From assembly GCF_900142565.1 (NCBI RefSeq), contig NZ_FRBH01000014.1, positions 1-64,000 of the forward strand: a stretch of 64,000 nt of DNA, written 5' to 3'. Shown here one piece after another: positions 35,121 to 45,054 of this stretch. Both the position numbers and the translations under genes were made by a program. The first letter of the stretch is position 1. Each line of letters begins with the position of its first letter. The stretch is from Chishuiella changwenlii. GTDB taxonomy: Bacteria; Bacteroidota; Bacteroidia; Flavobacteriales; Weeksellaceae. A model generated the notes under the pieces. That model worked only from the letters and a program-made list of their open reading frames with translations. It did not search any database and had not been told where the DNA came from.

Positions 35121-36158
35121 ATGGGAATTATCAATAAGTTCAAATTAAATTATTTTAATCGGTTTGTTTTAACACTAAACATCGTTTTTTTGTTGATAGC
35201 TTATGGTGTCTATTTGAATAAGTATTTTTCGCCAACGGAAATTCCTTATCTTAACTTTTTATCAATAGGTTATCCTATCTTATTCATTTTTATTATTCTA
35301 TTTATTGTTTATTGGATTTTTTTTAGTTGGAGACACTTTATCGTTATTTCAATTCTTTCTTTAGGATTGTTTTACCCAATGTTTCTTTCATATCCAATCT
35401 ATCAGCCAAATAAAGTAGAAGATAAACAAGCAGATTTATCAATATTGACTTATAATGTACATGGTTTTAGAGATGAAGGAACTATGGATTTATTGATAAA
35501 CAATCAAGCCGATATTATGCTTTTACAGGAAGCTTATGAAGGACAACAAAAAAAATTAATCAATAAAGATTTTAAAAATTATTATGCTGAGTTTTATGGA
35601 TTGTTATCATTTTATAGTAAATATCCAATTATTCAGACAAAAGAGATAAAAGTAAGTGATTCTGAGTTAAATGGAGGTGCTGCTTATGCTGATATAGATT
35701 TAGGGTACGATACAATTCGTGTAATTAATGTTTACTTGGAACCAATGTACATTGAAAAAGAATTGGTGAAAGATATTTTAAAGTCAGATAATACAGAAGA
35801 AGTTAGTAAAACAAGTAAAAAAGTTGAGGTAAAGTTAATAAAAGGAATGCAAAAGCATGAAAAGCAGATAAAAGCAATAATTCCTTATATAACATCTTCT
35901 AGACATCCAGTTATTTTTGCGTCAGATCTTAATTCAACACCACTTTCTTATGAATACGAAATGATTAATCGATATTTAGAAGATTCTTACATAAAAGTTG
36001 GAAGAGGAGTTGCAACAACATTTCATGGATTTAAATTTCCAATTAGAATTGATTATTTGTTCCATTCAAAATATTTTAAACCAGTTGAGGCATCAATAAT
36101 TAGAAAGAAATTTTCTGATCATTATCCAGTTGTAGTTAAATATAAAATTTCAGAATAA
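35121..36158 (+). CDS. Membrane-anchored endonuclease/exonuclease/phosphatase-family protein
   Basis: A 345-residue protein. Three N-terminal membrane helices (about 15-100) are followed by an EEP domain with ILTYNVHGF, the metal ligand in LLQEAYE, ASDLNSTPLS and the catalytic DHYPV. The family covers nucleases, sphingomyelinases and inositol phosphatases. Here the active site would face the periplasm if the helices insert in the usual way. Co-transcribed with the rhomboids. Confidence 0.85.
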   Translation: MGIINKFKLNYFNRFVLTLNIVFLLIAYGVYLNKYFSPTEIPYLNFLSIGYPILFIFIILFIVYWIFFSWRHFIVISILSLGLFYPMFLSYPIYQPNKVEDKQADLSILTYNVHGFRDEGTMDLLINNQADIMLLQEAYEGQQKKLINKDFKNYYAEFYGLLSFYSKYPIIQTKEIKVSDSELNGGAAYADIDLGYDTIRVINVYLEPMYIEKELVKDILKSDNTEEVSKTSKKVEVKLIKGMQKHEKQIKAIIPYITSSRHPVIFASDLNSTPLSYEYEMINRYLEDSYIKVGRGVATTFHGFKFPIRIDYLFHSKYFKPVEASIIRKKFSDHYPVVVKYKISE

Positions 36159-36195
36159 ATTTTCTTATATTTATTTTCAATTAATCTAATTCATA

Positions 36196-37743
36196 ATGAG
36201 CCAAAAAGAAAGTTTTATTCAGGAAATTCAACAACGCTATTCTTATAAAAATGACAAAATTATTTTAGGAAAAGCAAAATTAAATGGAGAAATTGTAGAA
36301 GAAGCAGAAATCTCTGTTGCATTAAAAACAATGAATCGTCATGGTTTAATAGGTGGAGCAACAGGAACAGGTAAAACTAAATCTCTTCAAATTATAGCTG
36401 AACAACTTTCTTTAAAAGGTGTTCCAACTTTATTAATGGATATAAAAGGTGATTTATCTGGGATAGGAGCTTCTGCAAATCCTGAAGATAAAAATGCTGT
36501 AGAACGAATGCAAGCATTAAATTTGTCGTTTAATCCAAAAGCTTCTCATGTCGAATTATTATCAATTTCTGATGAGCCAGGAGCAAAATTAAGAGCAACT
36601 GTAGAAGATTTTGGACCGATTTTATTCAGTAAAATTCTTGAACTAAATGAAACGCAAGAAAGTATCATCTCGATAATTTTTAAATATTCAAAAGATAAAA
36701 ACCTACCATTAATCGATTTAGAAGATATTCGTAAAGTTTTTCAATATGTTACAGATTCGGATGAAGGTAAAGCAGAATTAAATAAAAATTACGGAACAAT
36801 ATCACCAGCATCTTTAGGTGCAATTCTAAGAAAGATTGTCGCTTTAGAACAACAAGGAGCTACAAAATTTTTTGGAGAACCAAGTTTTGATGTGCTTGAT
36901 TTGTTGAAAGTAAAAGATGGAGAAGGAATAGTAAATATTATACGTTTAGTTGATATTCAAAATCAACCAAACTTGTTTTCAACATTTATGTTGAGTTTGT
37001 TAAACAAAATATATAGTCAGTTTCCTGAAGCTGGAGATTTAAATCAACCAAAATTGGTTATTTTTATTGATGAAGCACATTTGATTTTTAAAGAAGCTAC
37101 AAAAGCTTTATTAAATCAAATCGAAACAATGGTGAAATTAATTAGATCAAAAGGAGTTGGTATTTACTTTGTAACACAAGTTCCTGGAGATGTTCCTGAT
37201 GCAGTTTTAAGTCAATTAGGTTTAAAAGTTCAGCATGCATTAAGAGGTTTTACAGCTAAAGATAGAAAAGAAATAAAAAAAGCAATAGAGAATTATCCGA
37301 CAACAACTTATTATAAAGCTGATGAGGATATAACTCAACTAGGTATTGGAGAAGCTTTTATTACGGCGTTAGATGAGAAAGGAATTCCAACACCTTTAGC
37401 CTTTACGCACATGCGAGCGCCAAATTCTAGAATGGATGTATTGTCATCCGAAGAAATAAATACAATTACAGGAAATTCTGAGTTAGTAAAAAAATATGCT
37501 GAATTGATTGATAAGGAATCTGCAAAAGATATTTTAACGACGCAATTAAATACGGAAACTCAAGAATTAAATAAAAATATAGGAAAATCAACATCAGAGA
37601 CAGTTTCAAGAAGAAAGAATGCTCCAAAGGAAAAAGATTGGACAGATAACAGAATGGTTCGTGATATGAGTCGTACTGCAACTAGAAAATTAATAGATTG
37701 GATAATGAAATTGTTGACGGGTTATTTAAAAGGAAAAAAATAA
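36196..37743 (+). CDS. HerA/DUF853-type helicase-like ATPase
   Basis: A 515-residue P-loop ATPase. Walker A is GGATGTGKTKSLQ (about 53-65) and Walker B LVIFIDEAH; an arginine-rich stretch and a positively charged C-terminus follow. It matches the DUF853 / HerA C-terminal family, probably a hexameric DNA translocase, whose cellular role is poorly known. The next gene, a DnaQ-type exonuclease fusion, begins directly at the stop codon, so the two are tightly coupled and may act together on DNA. Confidence 0.86.
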   Translation: MSQKESFIQEIQQRYSYKNDKIILGKAKLNGEIVEEAEISVALKTMNRHGLIGGATGTGKTKSLQIIAEQLSLKGVPTLLMDIKGDLSGIGASANPEDKNAVERMQALNLSFNPKASHVELLSISDEPGAKLRATVEDFGPILFSKILELNETQESIISIIFKYSKDKNLPLIDLEDIRKVFQYVTDSDEGKAELNKNYGTISPASLGAILRKIVALEQQGATKFFGEPSFDVLDLLKVKDGEGIVNIIRLVDIQNQPNLFSTFMLSLLNKIYSQFPEAGDLNQPKLVIFIDEAHLIFKEATKALLNQIETMVKLIRSKGVGIYFVTQVPGDVPDAVLSQLGLKVQHALRGFTAKDRKEIKKAIENYPTTTYYKADEDITQLGIGEAFITALDEKGIPTPLAFTHMRAPNSRMDVLSSEEINTITGNSELVKKYAELIDKESAKDILTTQLNTETQELNKNIGKSTSETVSRRKNAPKEKDWTDNRMVRDMSRTATRKLIDWIMKLLTGYLKGKK

Positions 37744-39114
37744 GTGTACGCGATTTTAGATATAGAAGCCACAGGTGGAAAAGTTGGTGAGGAATCAATT
37801 ATTGAGATTGCTATCTATAAATTTGATGGAAAAGAGATTGTTGATCAATTTATCTCATTAGTGAATCCAGAAAAAAAGATAGACCATTATGTGCAAAAAC
37901 TTACACATATTACAGATAAAATGGTTCTTTCTGCTCCAAAATTTCACGAAATAGCAAAAAGAATTGTAGAAATTACAGATAATTGTACGCTTGTTGGTCA
38001 TAATGTAATGTTCGATTACAGAATGCTAAAACAAGAATTTGAACGATTGGGTTATAATTTTGAAAAAGAATGGATTGATACTTTTGAATATAGTGAAGTA
38101 TTAATTCCTGGTTTGCCATCTTATTCTTTAGGTAAATTATGTGAATCTCTTGGTATTATTGTTACAGATAGACATAGAGCTTCTGGAGATGCAAGAGCAA
38201 CAATAGCTTTGTTTAAACTACTTCTTGACAAAGATGCTGAAAAAATTATTACAAAAAAAACAGGATTAGCATTACCAAAGAAAGCACATTCTAAATATCA
38301 GAAGCTTTTAGAAGGCTTACCAAATAAGGTCGGAATTTACTATTTATATAATAGTAAAATGCAATTAATTTATATAGGTAAAAGTAGTAACATTGCTTTG
38401 TCTGTTAATAAAATTTTCACGTCAAAAACATTAAGATCAAGTAAATTAAAACGTTATACAAGATCTATTAAATTTGAAGAAACAGGGAGTGAATTTCTAG
38501 CTGCTATTAAAAAGAATAATGAAGTTATTAATAATCAACCAATGTATAATCATAAGGTTGTTGAGAATAAAGCATATCCTTTTGGTTTATATTTTTTAGA
38601 GTCTAAAAGAGGTTATTCTAGATTAGAAATTGGTAAAAATAGAAAAACAGAAGCTGTATTAAAGTTTAAAACAAAAGATAAAGCAAAAGAAATTCTAGAA
38701 AAAGTAATTCATGATTATAACTTATGTTTACAAGTAAATTCTGGAATAAAGTCTGAAAATTCTTGTTTTAAATATAAGGTTAATGAATGTAAAGGAGCTT
38801 GTCTAAAGGAAGAACCTAAAGATGAGTATAATCAAAGAATAGAAGATTTTGTTGCATTAACTAAATTTCCTGCTGAAACTTTTTTAATACTGGATAAAGG
38901 TAGAAGAGGAATAGAGAAATCATTTTATTTGATTGAGGATAATCAATTTAAAGGATATGGTTACTACGAGTATCATCAACAAATAAAATCTTTAGAGAAA
39001 ATTCACCATATTTTAATTCCTATAAAGGAAACTGAAGAGGTTGTAAATATGTTGAAATATTTTTTATATAAAATATCTAAGAATCCAAATCAAGTGATAT
39101 TATTTAATGAGTAG
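37744..39114 (+). CDS. DnaQ-like 3'-5' exonuclease fused to a UvrC-like GIY-YIG domain
   Basis: A 456-residue protein that starts with GTG directly after the preceding stop. The exonuclease half has DEDDh residues D6, E8, D91, H144 and D149. The second half starts with a GIY-YIG segment (GIY 197-199, YIG 210-212), but the usual catalytic Arg after YIGK and the Glu before the PxYN motif seem replaced. Further on, C328, C341, C349 and C353 repeat the four-Cys spacing of UvrC's iron-sulfur site. Similar fusions are known in Bacteroidota and Actinobacteria. It ends the mutL operon. Confidence 0.88.
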   Translation: MYAILDIEATGGKVGEESIIEIAIYKFDGKEIVDQFISLVNPEKKIDHYVQKLTHITDKMVLSAPKFHEIAKRIVEITDNCTLVGHNVMFDYRMLKQEFERLGYNFEKEWIDTFEYSEVLIPGLPSYSLGKLCESLGIIVTDRHRASGDARATIALFKLLLDKDAEKIITKKTGLALPKKAHSKYQKLLEGLPNKVGIYYLYNSKMQLIYIGKSSNIALSVNKIFTSKTLRSSKLKRYTRSIKFEETGSEFLAAIKKNNEVINNQPMYNHKVVENKAYPFGLYFLESKRGYSRLEIGKNRKTEAVLKFKTKDKAKEILEKVIHDYNLCLQVNSGIKSENSCFKYKVNECKGACLKEEPKDEYNQRIEDFVALTKFPAETFLILDKGRRGIEKSFYLIEDNQFKGYGYYEYHQQIKSLEKIHHILIPIKETEEVVNMLKYFLYKISKNPNQVILFNE

Positions 39115-39260
39115 TTTAAGTTGACTATTCAATACTTTATATTCTTGTTAGAAATAACAAAGATTTCATAGAGATCACTAAAAATAGAGGTAGAAGATTT
39201 GTAGTTCTAAATAAGTTTTAAATCTCAATTATCAAATTTTGAATAAAAAAATAAGCACAA

Positions 39261-39289
39261 AAAAAGTCGGTAATTATTACCGACTTTTT
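39261..39289. terminator. Bidirectional terminator
   Basis: AAAAAGTCGGTAA pairs with TTACCGACTTTTT over a TTA loop. It lies between the exonuclease gene (plus) and the OmpA-family gene (minus). Confidence 0.92.
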
Positions 39290-39308
39290 TTGTATTTATT
39301 AATTGTTA

Positions 39309-40727
39309 TTATTCAACTTCTTTAAAGATAACTCGTCTGTTTTCTAAGTTCTTCCATGCTGGACAATTTGTAACAGGGTTACACTCTGGCCATTTTAAGT
39401 CAGTTTTACCCTTACCAACAGGAGATAATTTATTTACATTAACCCCTTTGTTAGCTAAGTATTTAATTACCGAAGCAGCTCTTTTTTCAGATAATTTTTG
39501 ATTGTAAGCAGCATCTCCAGCAGCATCTGTGTGTCCTTCTACAACAAATCTATTATCAGGATTAGCTAATAAAATTTCTACAGCATTGTTTAATTTCACA
39601 TAAGATTGCTCTCTAATTTTATCAGAGTTGTAATCAAACTCAATTCCTTCTAATAAAGTATTAATTTTAGTAGCAATATCATCACCAGAAATTCTTAAGA
39701 TTTTTTCAGGACAACCACCATTTGTAGGAGGTCCAGCAATTGTAGGACATTTATCTTCAGAATCAGGAACACCATCACCATCCGAATCAAGAGGACAACC
39801 AGCACCGTCTACACGAACACCTTCTGGAGTACCTAAACATTTATCCCATTGGTCACAAACACCATCTTTATCCTCATCTACACAATCAAAGCTATAATCT
39901 TGTGGAGCAGGAACATTTGCTAATACATGTACAGGAGAAACCCATTGTAAAGCATCTTGTTTGTTTTTACCTATTTTATAGTGTAAACCTAAAGATAAGG
40001 TAAACATATTGTCATCTCTTCCTTCTTCTGTGTCAGCAGCAGTTTGATAACCAGGTACAGGAGCACCAGATCCATCAAACTCTTCATCCCCAGTCATTAC
40101 ATACATTGCGCGTAATTCTAAATCAAACTTCTTGTTTAATTTGTATCTTAAACCAGAACCAACTTGAGTATAAACAGATTTATCTCCTAATTTTTGATCT
40201 GTAATTAATTCATATTTATCACCAGAACCTCTAAAGTTGTTCATGTATGCTTTATATCCTAAAAGACCAATTCCTGCATATAAATGTATTGCCCATTTGA
40301 ATTCTGTTTTATTGTCGATTCTTCTAAATAAGTTAGAAGCATTTAAATCCCCTAATATAGAAATACCTTGATATTCAGTTTTTCCATGAGCCATTCCTGT
40401 GTATGCATCCCATGGAGTATTATTAAATGCATTTCCTTTTTGTCTAGTTTTACCAATTTGGTATTGTAAACTTAAACCAAAAGCATGTGTGATTTGTTTA
40501 TTTATTTGAATTTGAGCATCATATCCAGGAGTGAAATACCCACCCATCCAAGATACAAGATCAGAATTTTGAAGAAGGTTTCCACCTCCAAAAACAGAAA
40601 CAGACCAATCGCTGTATAATTTTTTACTGTTATTAAAAGGTTTCGTGTCGTAATTTTCGTCGTAATTATTTTGGGCATGCGAAAACATTGCCGTACCCAA
40701 AATTAATAAGGATAAAAGTTTTTTCAT
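39309..40727 (-). CDS. OmpA-family outer-membrane protein with calcium-binding TSP3 repeats
   Basis: A 472-residue protein with signal peptide (ending FSHAQ), an N-terminal beta-barrel (to about 265), Asp-rich thrombospondin type 3 repeats (DEDKDGVCDQWDKCLG, DSDGDGVPDSEDKCP) and a C-terminal OmpA peptidoglycan-binding domain (VVEGHTDAAGDAAYNQKLSEKRA). It ties the outer membrane to the cell wall and is normally abundant. It lies 58 bases after folK on the same strand, but probably has its own promoter. Confidence 0.93.
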   Translation of the reverse strand: MKKLLSLLILGTAMFSHAQNNYDENYDTKPFNNSKKLYSDWSVSVFGGGNLLQNSDLVSWMGGYFTPGYDAQIQINKQITHAFGLSLQYQIGKTRQKGNAFNNTPWDAYTGMAHGKTEYQGISILGDLNASNLFRRIDNKTEFKWAIHLYAGIGLLGYKAYMNNFRGSGDKYELITDQKLGDKSVYTQVGSGLRYKLNKKFDLELRAMYVMTGDEEFDGSGAPVPGYQTAADTEEGRDDNMFTLSLGLHYKIGKNKQDALQWVSPVHVLANVPAPQDYSFDCVDEDKDGVCDQWDKCLGTPEGVRVDGAGCPLDSDGDGVPDSEDKCPTIAGPPTNGGCPEKILRISGDDIATKINTLLEGIEFDYNSDKIREQSYVKLNNAVEILLANPDNRFVVEGHTDAAGDAAYNQKLSEKRAASVIKYLANKGVNVNKLSPVGKGKTDLKWPECNPVTNCPAWKNLENRRVIFKEVE

Positions 40728-40785
40728 TAGGTTAGATTTAATTATATGCTAAGATAGTAAAAATAATTTACTAATTATTAGCTAC

Positions 40786-41196
40786 TTAATAAAAAAATAA
40801 ACTTTTAACAAATTCTCGAGTGTAAATCTGCTTATGGGGTATTGTTAGTCTTTTACAGTTTATTGAAATTTCATTGAAATTTAATATATCGATGTCTATT
40901 AAACGATCTGTGTGAATTTCATTTTGAAGAGGAGTTGAATAAACTCTTCCAATTTTATTCTCTATACCTTTTATAGTAAATAAAAGCTCAAAAGGATTTA
41001 ATTGTGTTAAAATTTCTATTTTTTGATTGAGAAATAAATTATTACTTGTGAAGTCTTCTGCTTTGTTTTCTAGTATGTTAGATTCTTGTGAAATCTTTCC
41101 AATTTCAGCTTTAATAAATTCTTTTGCTGTTACTAAATTCTTTTTTTTGTCTCCTAAGTTTGTTCCTAGTAACAAAATGACTTTATTTTGCGACAT
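40786..41196 (-). CDS. folK: 2-amino-4-hydroxy-6-hydroxymethyldihydropteridine pyrophosphokinase
   Basis: A 136-residue folate-biosynthesis enzyme that transfers pyrophosphate from ATP to 6-hydroxymethyl-dihydropterin. The start LLLGTNLGDKKKNL and the metal/substrate motif TDRLIDIDILNFNE are typical. At 136 residues it is shorter than the E. coli enzyme (159) but includes all core motifs. It is divergent from sppA with 27 bases between start codons, so their promoters overlap. Confidence 0.93.
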   Translation of the reverse strand: MSQNKVILLLGTNLGDKKKNLVTAKEFIKAEIGKISQESNILENKAEDFTSNNLFLNQKIEILTQLNPFELLFTIKGIENKIGRVYSTPLQNEIHTDRLIDIDILNFNEISINCKRLTIPHKQIYTREFVKSLFFY

Positions 41197-41223
41197 ATAA
41201 GCAAAAGTAATAATAAATTAAAA

Positions 41224-42993
41224 ATGAAAAACTTTTTCGGGAGAGTATTCTCCACAATAGTAGGTAATTTATTAACGTTTAGTGTATTCGTAATAATTTT
41301 TATAGTTTTAATCTTTGTATCTGCATTATCAACACCTTCAACCAAGGTAAGTAAAGGTTCTGTATTAGAGATATCTTTAGATAATGTTATTATGGAAAGT
41401 GAGATGGATCGCTCAACTTCAATTTTTGATTTTTCTGATTCTCCGAAATTTTATTTGGTAGACATATTAGAATCAATCAAAGAAGCTAAAACTGACGATA
41501 ATATAAAAGGAATTAGCCTTCAATTAGATAATTTTTCTGGAGGAGCAACGCAAGCAACTGATATACGAAATGCTTTAGTTGATTTTAAAAAATCAGGAAA
41601 GTTTATTTATGCTTATTCTAATACAGGAAATCAATTATCTTATTATATCAACACAACAGCTGATAAAATTTATCAAAATCCATTAGGAGGAACATTAATA
41701 CAAGGATTAAGTTCTGAAATTATGTTTTATAAAAATGCAGGAGATAAATATGGTGTCGATTTTCAAGTTATACGTCACGGACAGTTTAAAAGTGCTGTAG
41801 AGCCATTTTTTAGAACAAATATGTCTGAAGAGAATAGATTACAAGTAAGTGAACTATTAAATGATGTTTGGGGAAATATGAAAACATCGATTACAAGTGC
41901 AAGAAAAATTTCTTCAGAAGATTTTAATACCATTACGGATAGTTTATATGCTTTTATTCCAGAATTAGGGAAGGAAAATAAGATATATGATGTTTTAGCT
42001 CAGGAAAATGAGTACAAAAAAATGTTATTTAAAAAATTAGAGTTAGAAAAAGATGATTCTAAAAGTGATTTTGAAATTTTAGAAAAATATACAATAAAAA
42101 TTGATGATTATTTTTCTACGTTATCTCCAGAATCAGAAAAAGAAAAAGTTGCAGTATTGTACGCATCTGGTGCAATTACAGAAGGCGATGGTTTTGATGG
42201 AATACAGTCTAAAACATACGTTGATGCTATAAGAAAAATAGCTAAAAATGATAAAGTAAAGGCTTTAGTATTACGTATTAATTCACCAGGAGGAAGTGCA
42301 AATGCTTCCGAAGAAATTTTATTCGAGTTAATGCAACTTAAAGAAAAGATGCCAATTGTTGTTTCTTTTGGAGATGTAGCAGCATCTGGAGGATACTATA
42401 TAGCACAATCTTCTGATAAAATTTATGCACAACCAAATACAATAACTGGTTCTATAGGTGTTTTTGGAATGATACCAAATGCTAAAAAATTATTTAATAA
42501 TATAGGATTAGATTTTGATGAGGTTAAAACTAATGCAAATTCTAATCAATTAAAATCATTAACAACACCTTTGTCTGCAACAGCAAAAAATACATTGCAA
42601 AAATCAATTGTTTTAACGTATGGTAAATTTGTTAATCACGTAGCAAAAAATCGTAAAATGACTTTTGATCAGGTAGATAAAATTGGAGAAGGAAGAGTTT
42701 GGTCTGGAACAAAAGCTAAGCAGATAGGTTTAGTTGATGAATTTGGAGGATTAAACGATGCAATAAAAGAAGCTGCTAGATTAGCTAAAATAAATAAATA
42801 CTCTACTGTTAACTATCCGAAACGTAAAGATTCTTTTGAAGAGTTTATGGCAAATTTACAAGGTAAAAATGTAGAAGCTTCTATAGCAAAGGAATTAGGA
42901 ACAGACGGAATAAGAATTTATAAAGAAATAAAGATGTTAAATGAGCAAAAAGGCTTACAGCTAAGAATGCCGTATGACATACAAATCAAATAA
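41224..42993 (+). CDS. sppA: Signal peptide peptidase SppA, 67 kDa type
   Basis: A 589-residue inner-membrane serine protease that degrades leftover signal peptides. An N-terminal membrane anchor (about 15-35) precedes two tandem Clp/SppA-type halves. The catalytic Lys is K189 (RHGQFKSAVEP) and the Ser S388 (GDVAASGGYY). I chose ATG 41224 (MKNFFGRVFS); an upstream in-frame ATG at 41188 would run into folK and adds a non-hydrophobic tail. A terminator follows. Confidence 0.95.
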   Translation: MKNFFGRVFSTIVGNLLTFSVFVIIFIVLIFVSALSTPSTKVSKGSVLEISLDNVIMESEMDRSTSIFDFSDSPKFYLVDILESIKEAKTDDNIKGISLQLDNFSGGATQATDIRNALVDFKKSGKFIYAYSNTGNQLSYYINTTADKIYQNPLGGTLIQGLSSEIMFYKNAGDKYGVDFQVIRHGQFKSAVEPFFRTNMSEENRLQVSELLNDVWGNMKTSITSARKISSEDFNTITDSLYAFIPELGKENKIYDVLAQENEYKKMLFKKLELEKDDSKSDFEILEKYTIKIDDYFSTLSPESEKEKVAVLYASGAITEGDGFDGIQSKTYVDAIRKIAKNDKVKALVLRINSPGGSANASEEILFELMQLKEKMPIVVSFGDVAASGGYYIAQSSDKIYAQPNTITGSIGVFGMIPNAKKLFNNIGLDFDEVKTNANSNQLKSLTTPLSATAKNTLQKSIVLTYGKFVNHVAKNRKMTFDQVDKIGEGRVWSGTKAKQIGLVDEFGGLNDAIKEAARLAKINKYSTVNYPKRKDSFEEFMANLQGKNVEASIAKELGTDGIRIYKEIKMLNEQKGLQLRMPYDIQIK

Positions 42994-43001
42994 AAAATCT
43001 T

Positions 43002-43034
43002 AAAAAAGGGTTAATTTTTAATTAACCCTTTTTT
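43002..43034 (+). terminator. Rho-independent terminator after sppA
   Basis: AAAAAAGGGTTAATT pairs with AATTAACCCTTTTTT over a three-T loop, with a longer T-run behind it. Confidence 0.92.
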
Positions 43035-43117
43035 TTTCTTAAATTCTTATTAATTTAGTAGAATATTTAATTGATAAAAAAATAGGAAAACTCTTTTATA
43101 ATCAATTATAATTAATT

Positions 43118-43125
43118 TACTTTTG
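43118..43125 (+). promoter_or_regulatory. -7 box for the mre operon
   Basis: TACTTTTG matches TAnnTTTG; a weak TTTT lies about 20 bases upstream. mreB starts 38 bases downstream. Confidence 0.5.
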
Positions 43126-43163
43126 TACATTCATTTTTTAATAATTACTGACACATAATCGAC

Positions 43164-44189
43164 ATGGGATTATTTGATTTTTTCACGCAAGAAATTGCGA
43201 TTGACTTGGGGACTGCGAATACTTTAATAATTCATAACAATAAAGTCGTTGTTGATAGCCCATCTATAGTTGCTATCCATAGAAGAACAAATAAAGTTAT
43301 TGCTGTAGGAGAACAAGCGAAACACATGCAAGGAAAAACGCATGATGATATCAAAACAATTCGTCCATTGAAAGATGGAGTTATCGCAGACTTTGAAGCT
43401 TCAGAGTTCATGTTGACAGAATTTATTAAAAAAATTCCAGGAATTCAAGGTAAATTATTTTCTCCTTCATTAAAAATGGTAATCTGTATTCCTTCTGGAA
43501 TTACAGAAGTAGAAAAACGTGCCGTTAAAGATTCTTGTGCAAGAGTAAATGCAAAAGATGTTCGCCTTATTTATGAGCCTATGGCTGCTGCAATTGGTGT
43601 TGGTATAGATATTACTCAACCAAAAGGTAACATGATTATTGATATAGGTGGAGGTACTACAGAGATTGCTGTTGTAGCTTTAGGAGGTATTGTTTGTGAC
43701 AAATCTGTAAAAATTGCAGGAGACGTATTTACAAATGATATTGCTTATTATTTAAGAACACATCACAATTTATATATTGGAGAAAGAACTGCTGAACGTG
43801 TAAAAATTGAAGTAGGTTCTGCTGTTGAAGAGTTAGAGCACGCTCCAGATGATATGCCAGTACAAGGACGAGATTTAATCACAGGTAAACCAAAAGAAAT
43901 TACGGTTAACTATCGTGAGATTGCTCGTGCATTAGATAAATCTATTTTAAGAATAGAAGATGGTGTAATGGAAACTTTATCTCAAACACCACCAGAATTA
44001 GCTGCTGATATTTACAATACTGGTATTTACATGGCAGGTGGAGGTGCTATGTTAAGAGGATTAGATCAACGTATTTCTAAAAAAACAGGTTTACCAGTTT
44101 TCTTAGCAGACGATCCATTACGTGCAGTTGTTCGTGGAACAGGAATCGCACTTAAAAATATTGATAAATTCACATTTTTAATGAAATAG
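43164..44189 (+). CDS. mreB: Rod shape-determining protein MreB
   Basis: A 341-residue bacterial actin that guides lateral cell-wall synthesis. The actin-fold phosphate and adenosine motifs are seen in IAIDLGTANTLI, IDIGGGTTEIAV and MAGGGAMLRGL. The N-terminal MGLFDFF is the amphipathic helix that binds the membrane. It heads the operon mreB-mreC-mreD-mrdA-rodA. Confidence 0.97.
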   Translation: MGLFDFFTQEIAIDLGTANTLIIHNNKVVVDSPSIVAIHRRTNKVIAVGEQAKHMQGKTHDDIKTIRPLKDGVIADFEASEFMLTEFIKKIPGIQGKLFSPSLKMVICIPSGITEVEKRAVKDSCARVNAKDVRLIYEPMAAAIGVGIDITQPKGNMIIDIGGGTTEIAVVALGGIVCDKSVKIAGDVFTNDIAYYLRTHHNLYIGERTAERVKIEVGSAVEELEHAPDDMPVQGRDLITGKPKEITVNYREIARALDKSILRIEDGVMETLSQTPPELAADIYNTGIYMAGGGAMLRGLDQRISKKTGLPVFLADDPLRAVVRGTGIALKNIDKFTFLMK

Positions 44190-44202
44190 AGCCTAAAGAC
44201 CA

Positions 44203-45054
44203 ATGCAATATATTCTGAGTGCCATTAGGAGAAATGGAATGTTATTAATTTTTTTATTTTTAGAATTAATTGCATTGCTTCTTGTCTTTAAAAAAAATAT
44301 TTATCACGAAACAATCTTAGCTTCTGTTAGTACTTCATTTACAGGATATGTAGACGGAAAGATTGCAAAAGTTACCAATTATATTAATTTACCAAGTGTA
44401 AATAATGATTTGATGGATGAAAATGCCTTCTTACGCGAACAATTGGTACATTTAGGAATTAAAGACGCTAAAACTAAAAAGTTTTATACAACAGATTCTT
44501 TAGGAGGTAAACAAACATACTCGTTCATACCATCAGAAATCGTTAATAACTCTATTACAAAAACCCAGAATCTTTTAACAATTAATAAAGGGACAAATGA
44601 TGGGATAGAAAAAGGAGACGGTATTATTACAAATAATGGTGTAATTGGTATTGTAACATATGCTGGTAAAAATTATTCTAGAGCAATTTCCTTACTTAAT
44701 AAAGATATTAGTATAAATGCTAGAATAAAAGGAAATAAATACTTCGGGACAATTAAATGGGATGGTAAAGATCCTCGTTTTGTTCAGTTATTAGAAATAC
44801 CGAAATATATTTCAGTTAAAAAAGGTGATACAATAGAAACTGACGGAAAATCTCCTGTTTTTCCTGAAGGAATTACAATTGGTAAGGTTGTAAGTAAAGG
44901 GATAGATGCAACTGGTGAGTTAACAATCCAAGTTAAATTAAAACAAGACTTTGGTAACTTGTCTCACGGTTATGTTGTAACTAACCTAAATAAAGCAGAG
45001 ATAAAAAGTGTAGAAAAATCAGATACAATAACAAATAGACAGAATGTTCAATAA
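44203..45054 (+). CDS. mreC: Rod shape-determining protein MreC
   Basis: A 283-residue bitopic protein with one N-terminal membrane helix (about 12-30), a short coiled coil (about 60-80) and the periplasmic beta-barrel domain (GVIGIVTYAGKNYSRAISLLN, KKGDTIETDG). MreC scaffolds PBP2 and links it to MreB and RodA. It overlaps mreD by 11 bases. Confidence 0.95.
   Translation: MQYILSAIRRNGMLLIFLFLELIALLLVFKKNIYHETILASVSTSFTGYVDGKIAKVTNYINLPSVNNDLMDENAFLREQLVHLGIKDAKTKKFYTTDSLGGKQTYSFIPSEIVNNSITKTQNLLTINKGTNDGIEKGDGIITNNGVIGIVTYAGKNYSRAISLLNKDISINARIKGNKYFGTIKWDGKDPRFVQLLEIPKYISVKKGDTIETDGKSPVFPEGITIGKVVSKGIDATGELTIQVKLKQDFGNLSHGYVVTNLNKAEIKSVEKSDTITNRQNVQ

Noticed and set aside
41188-41223. Upstream ATG for sppA
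   Set aside because: It overlaps folK on the other strand, and MKNFFGRVFS at 41224 gives a normal N-terminus.
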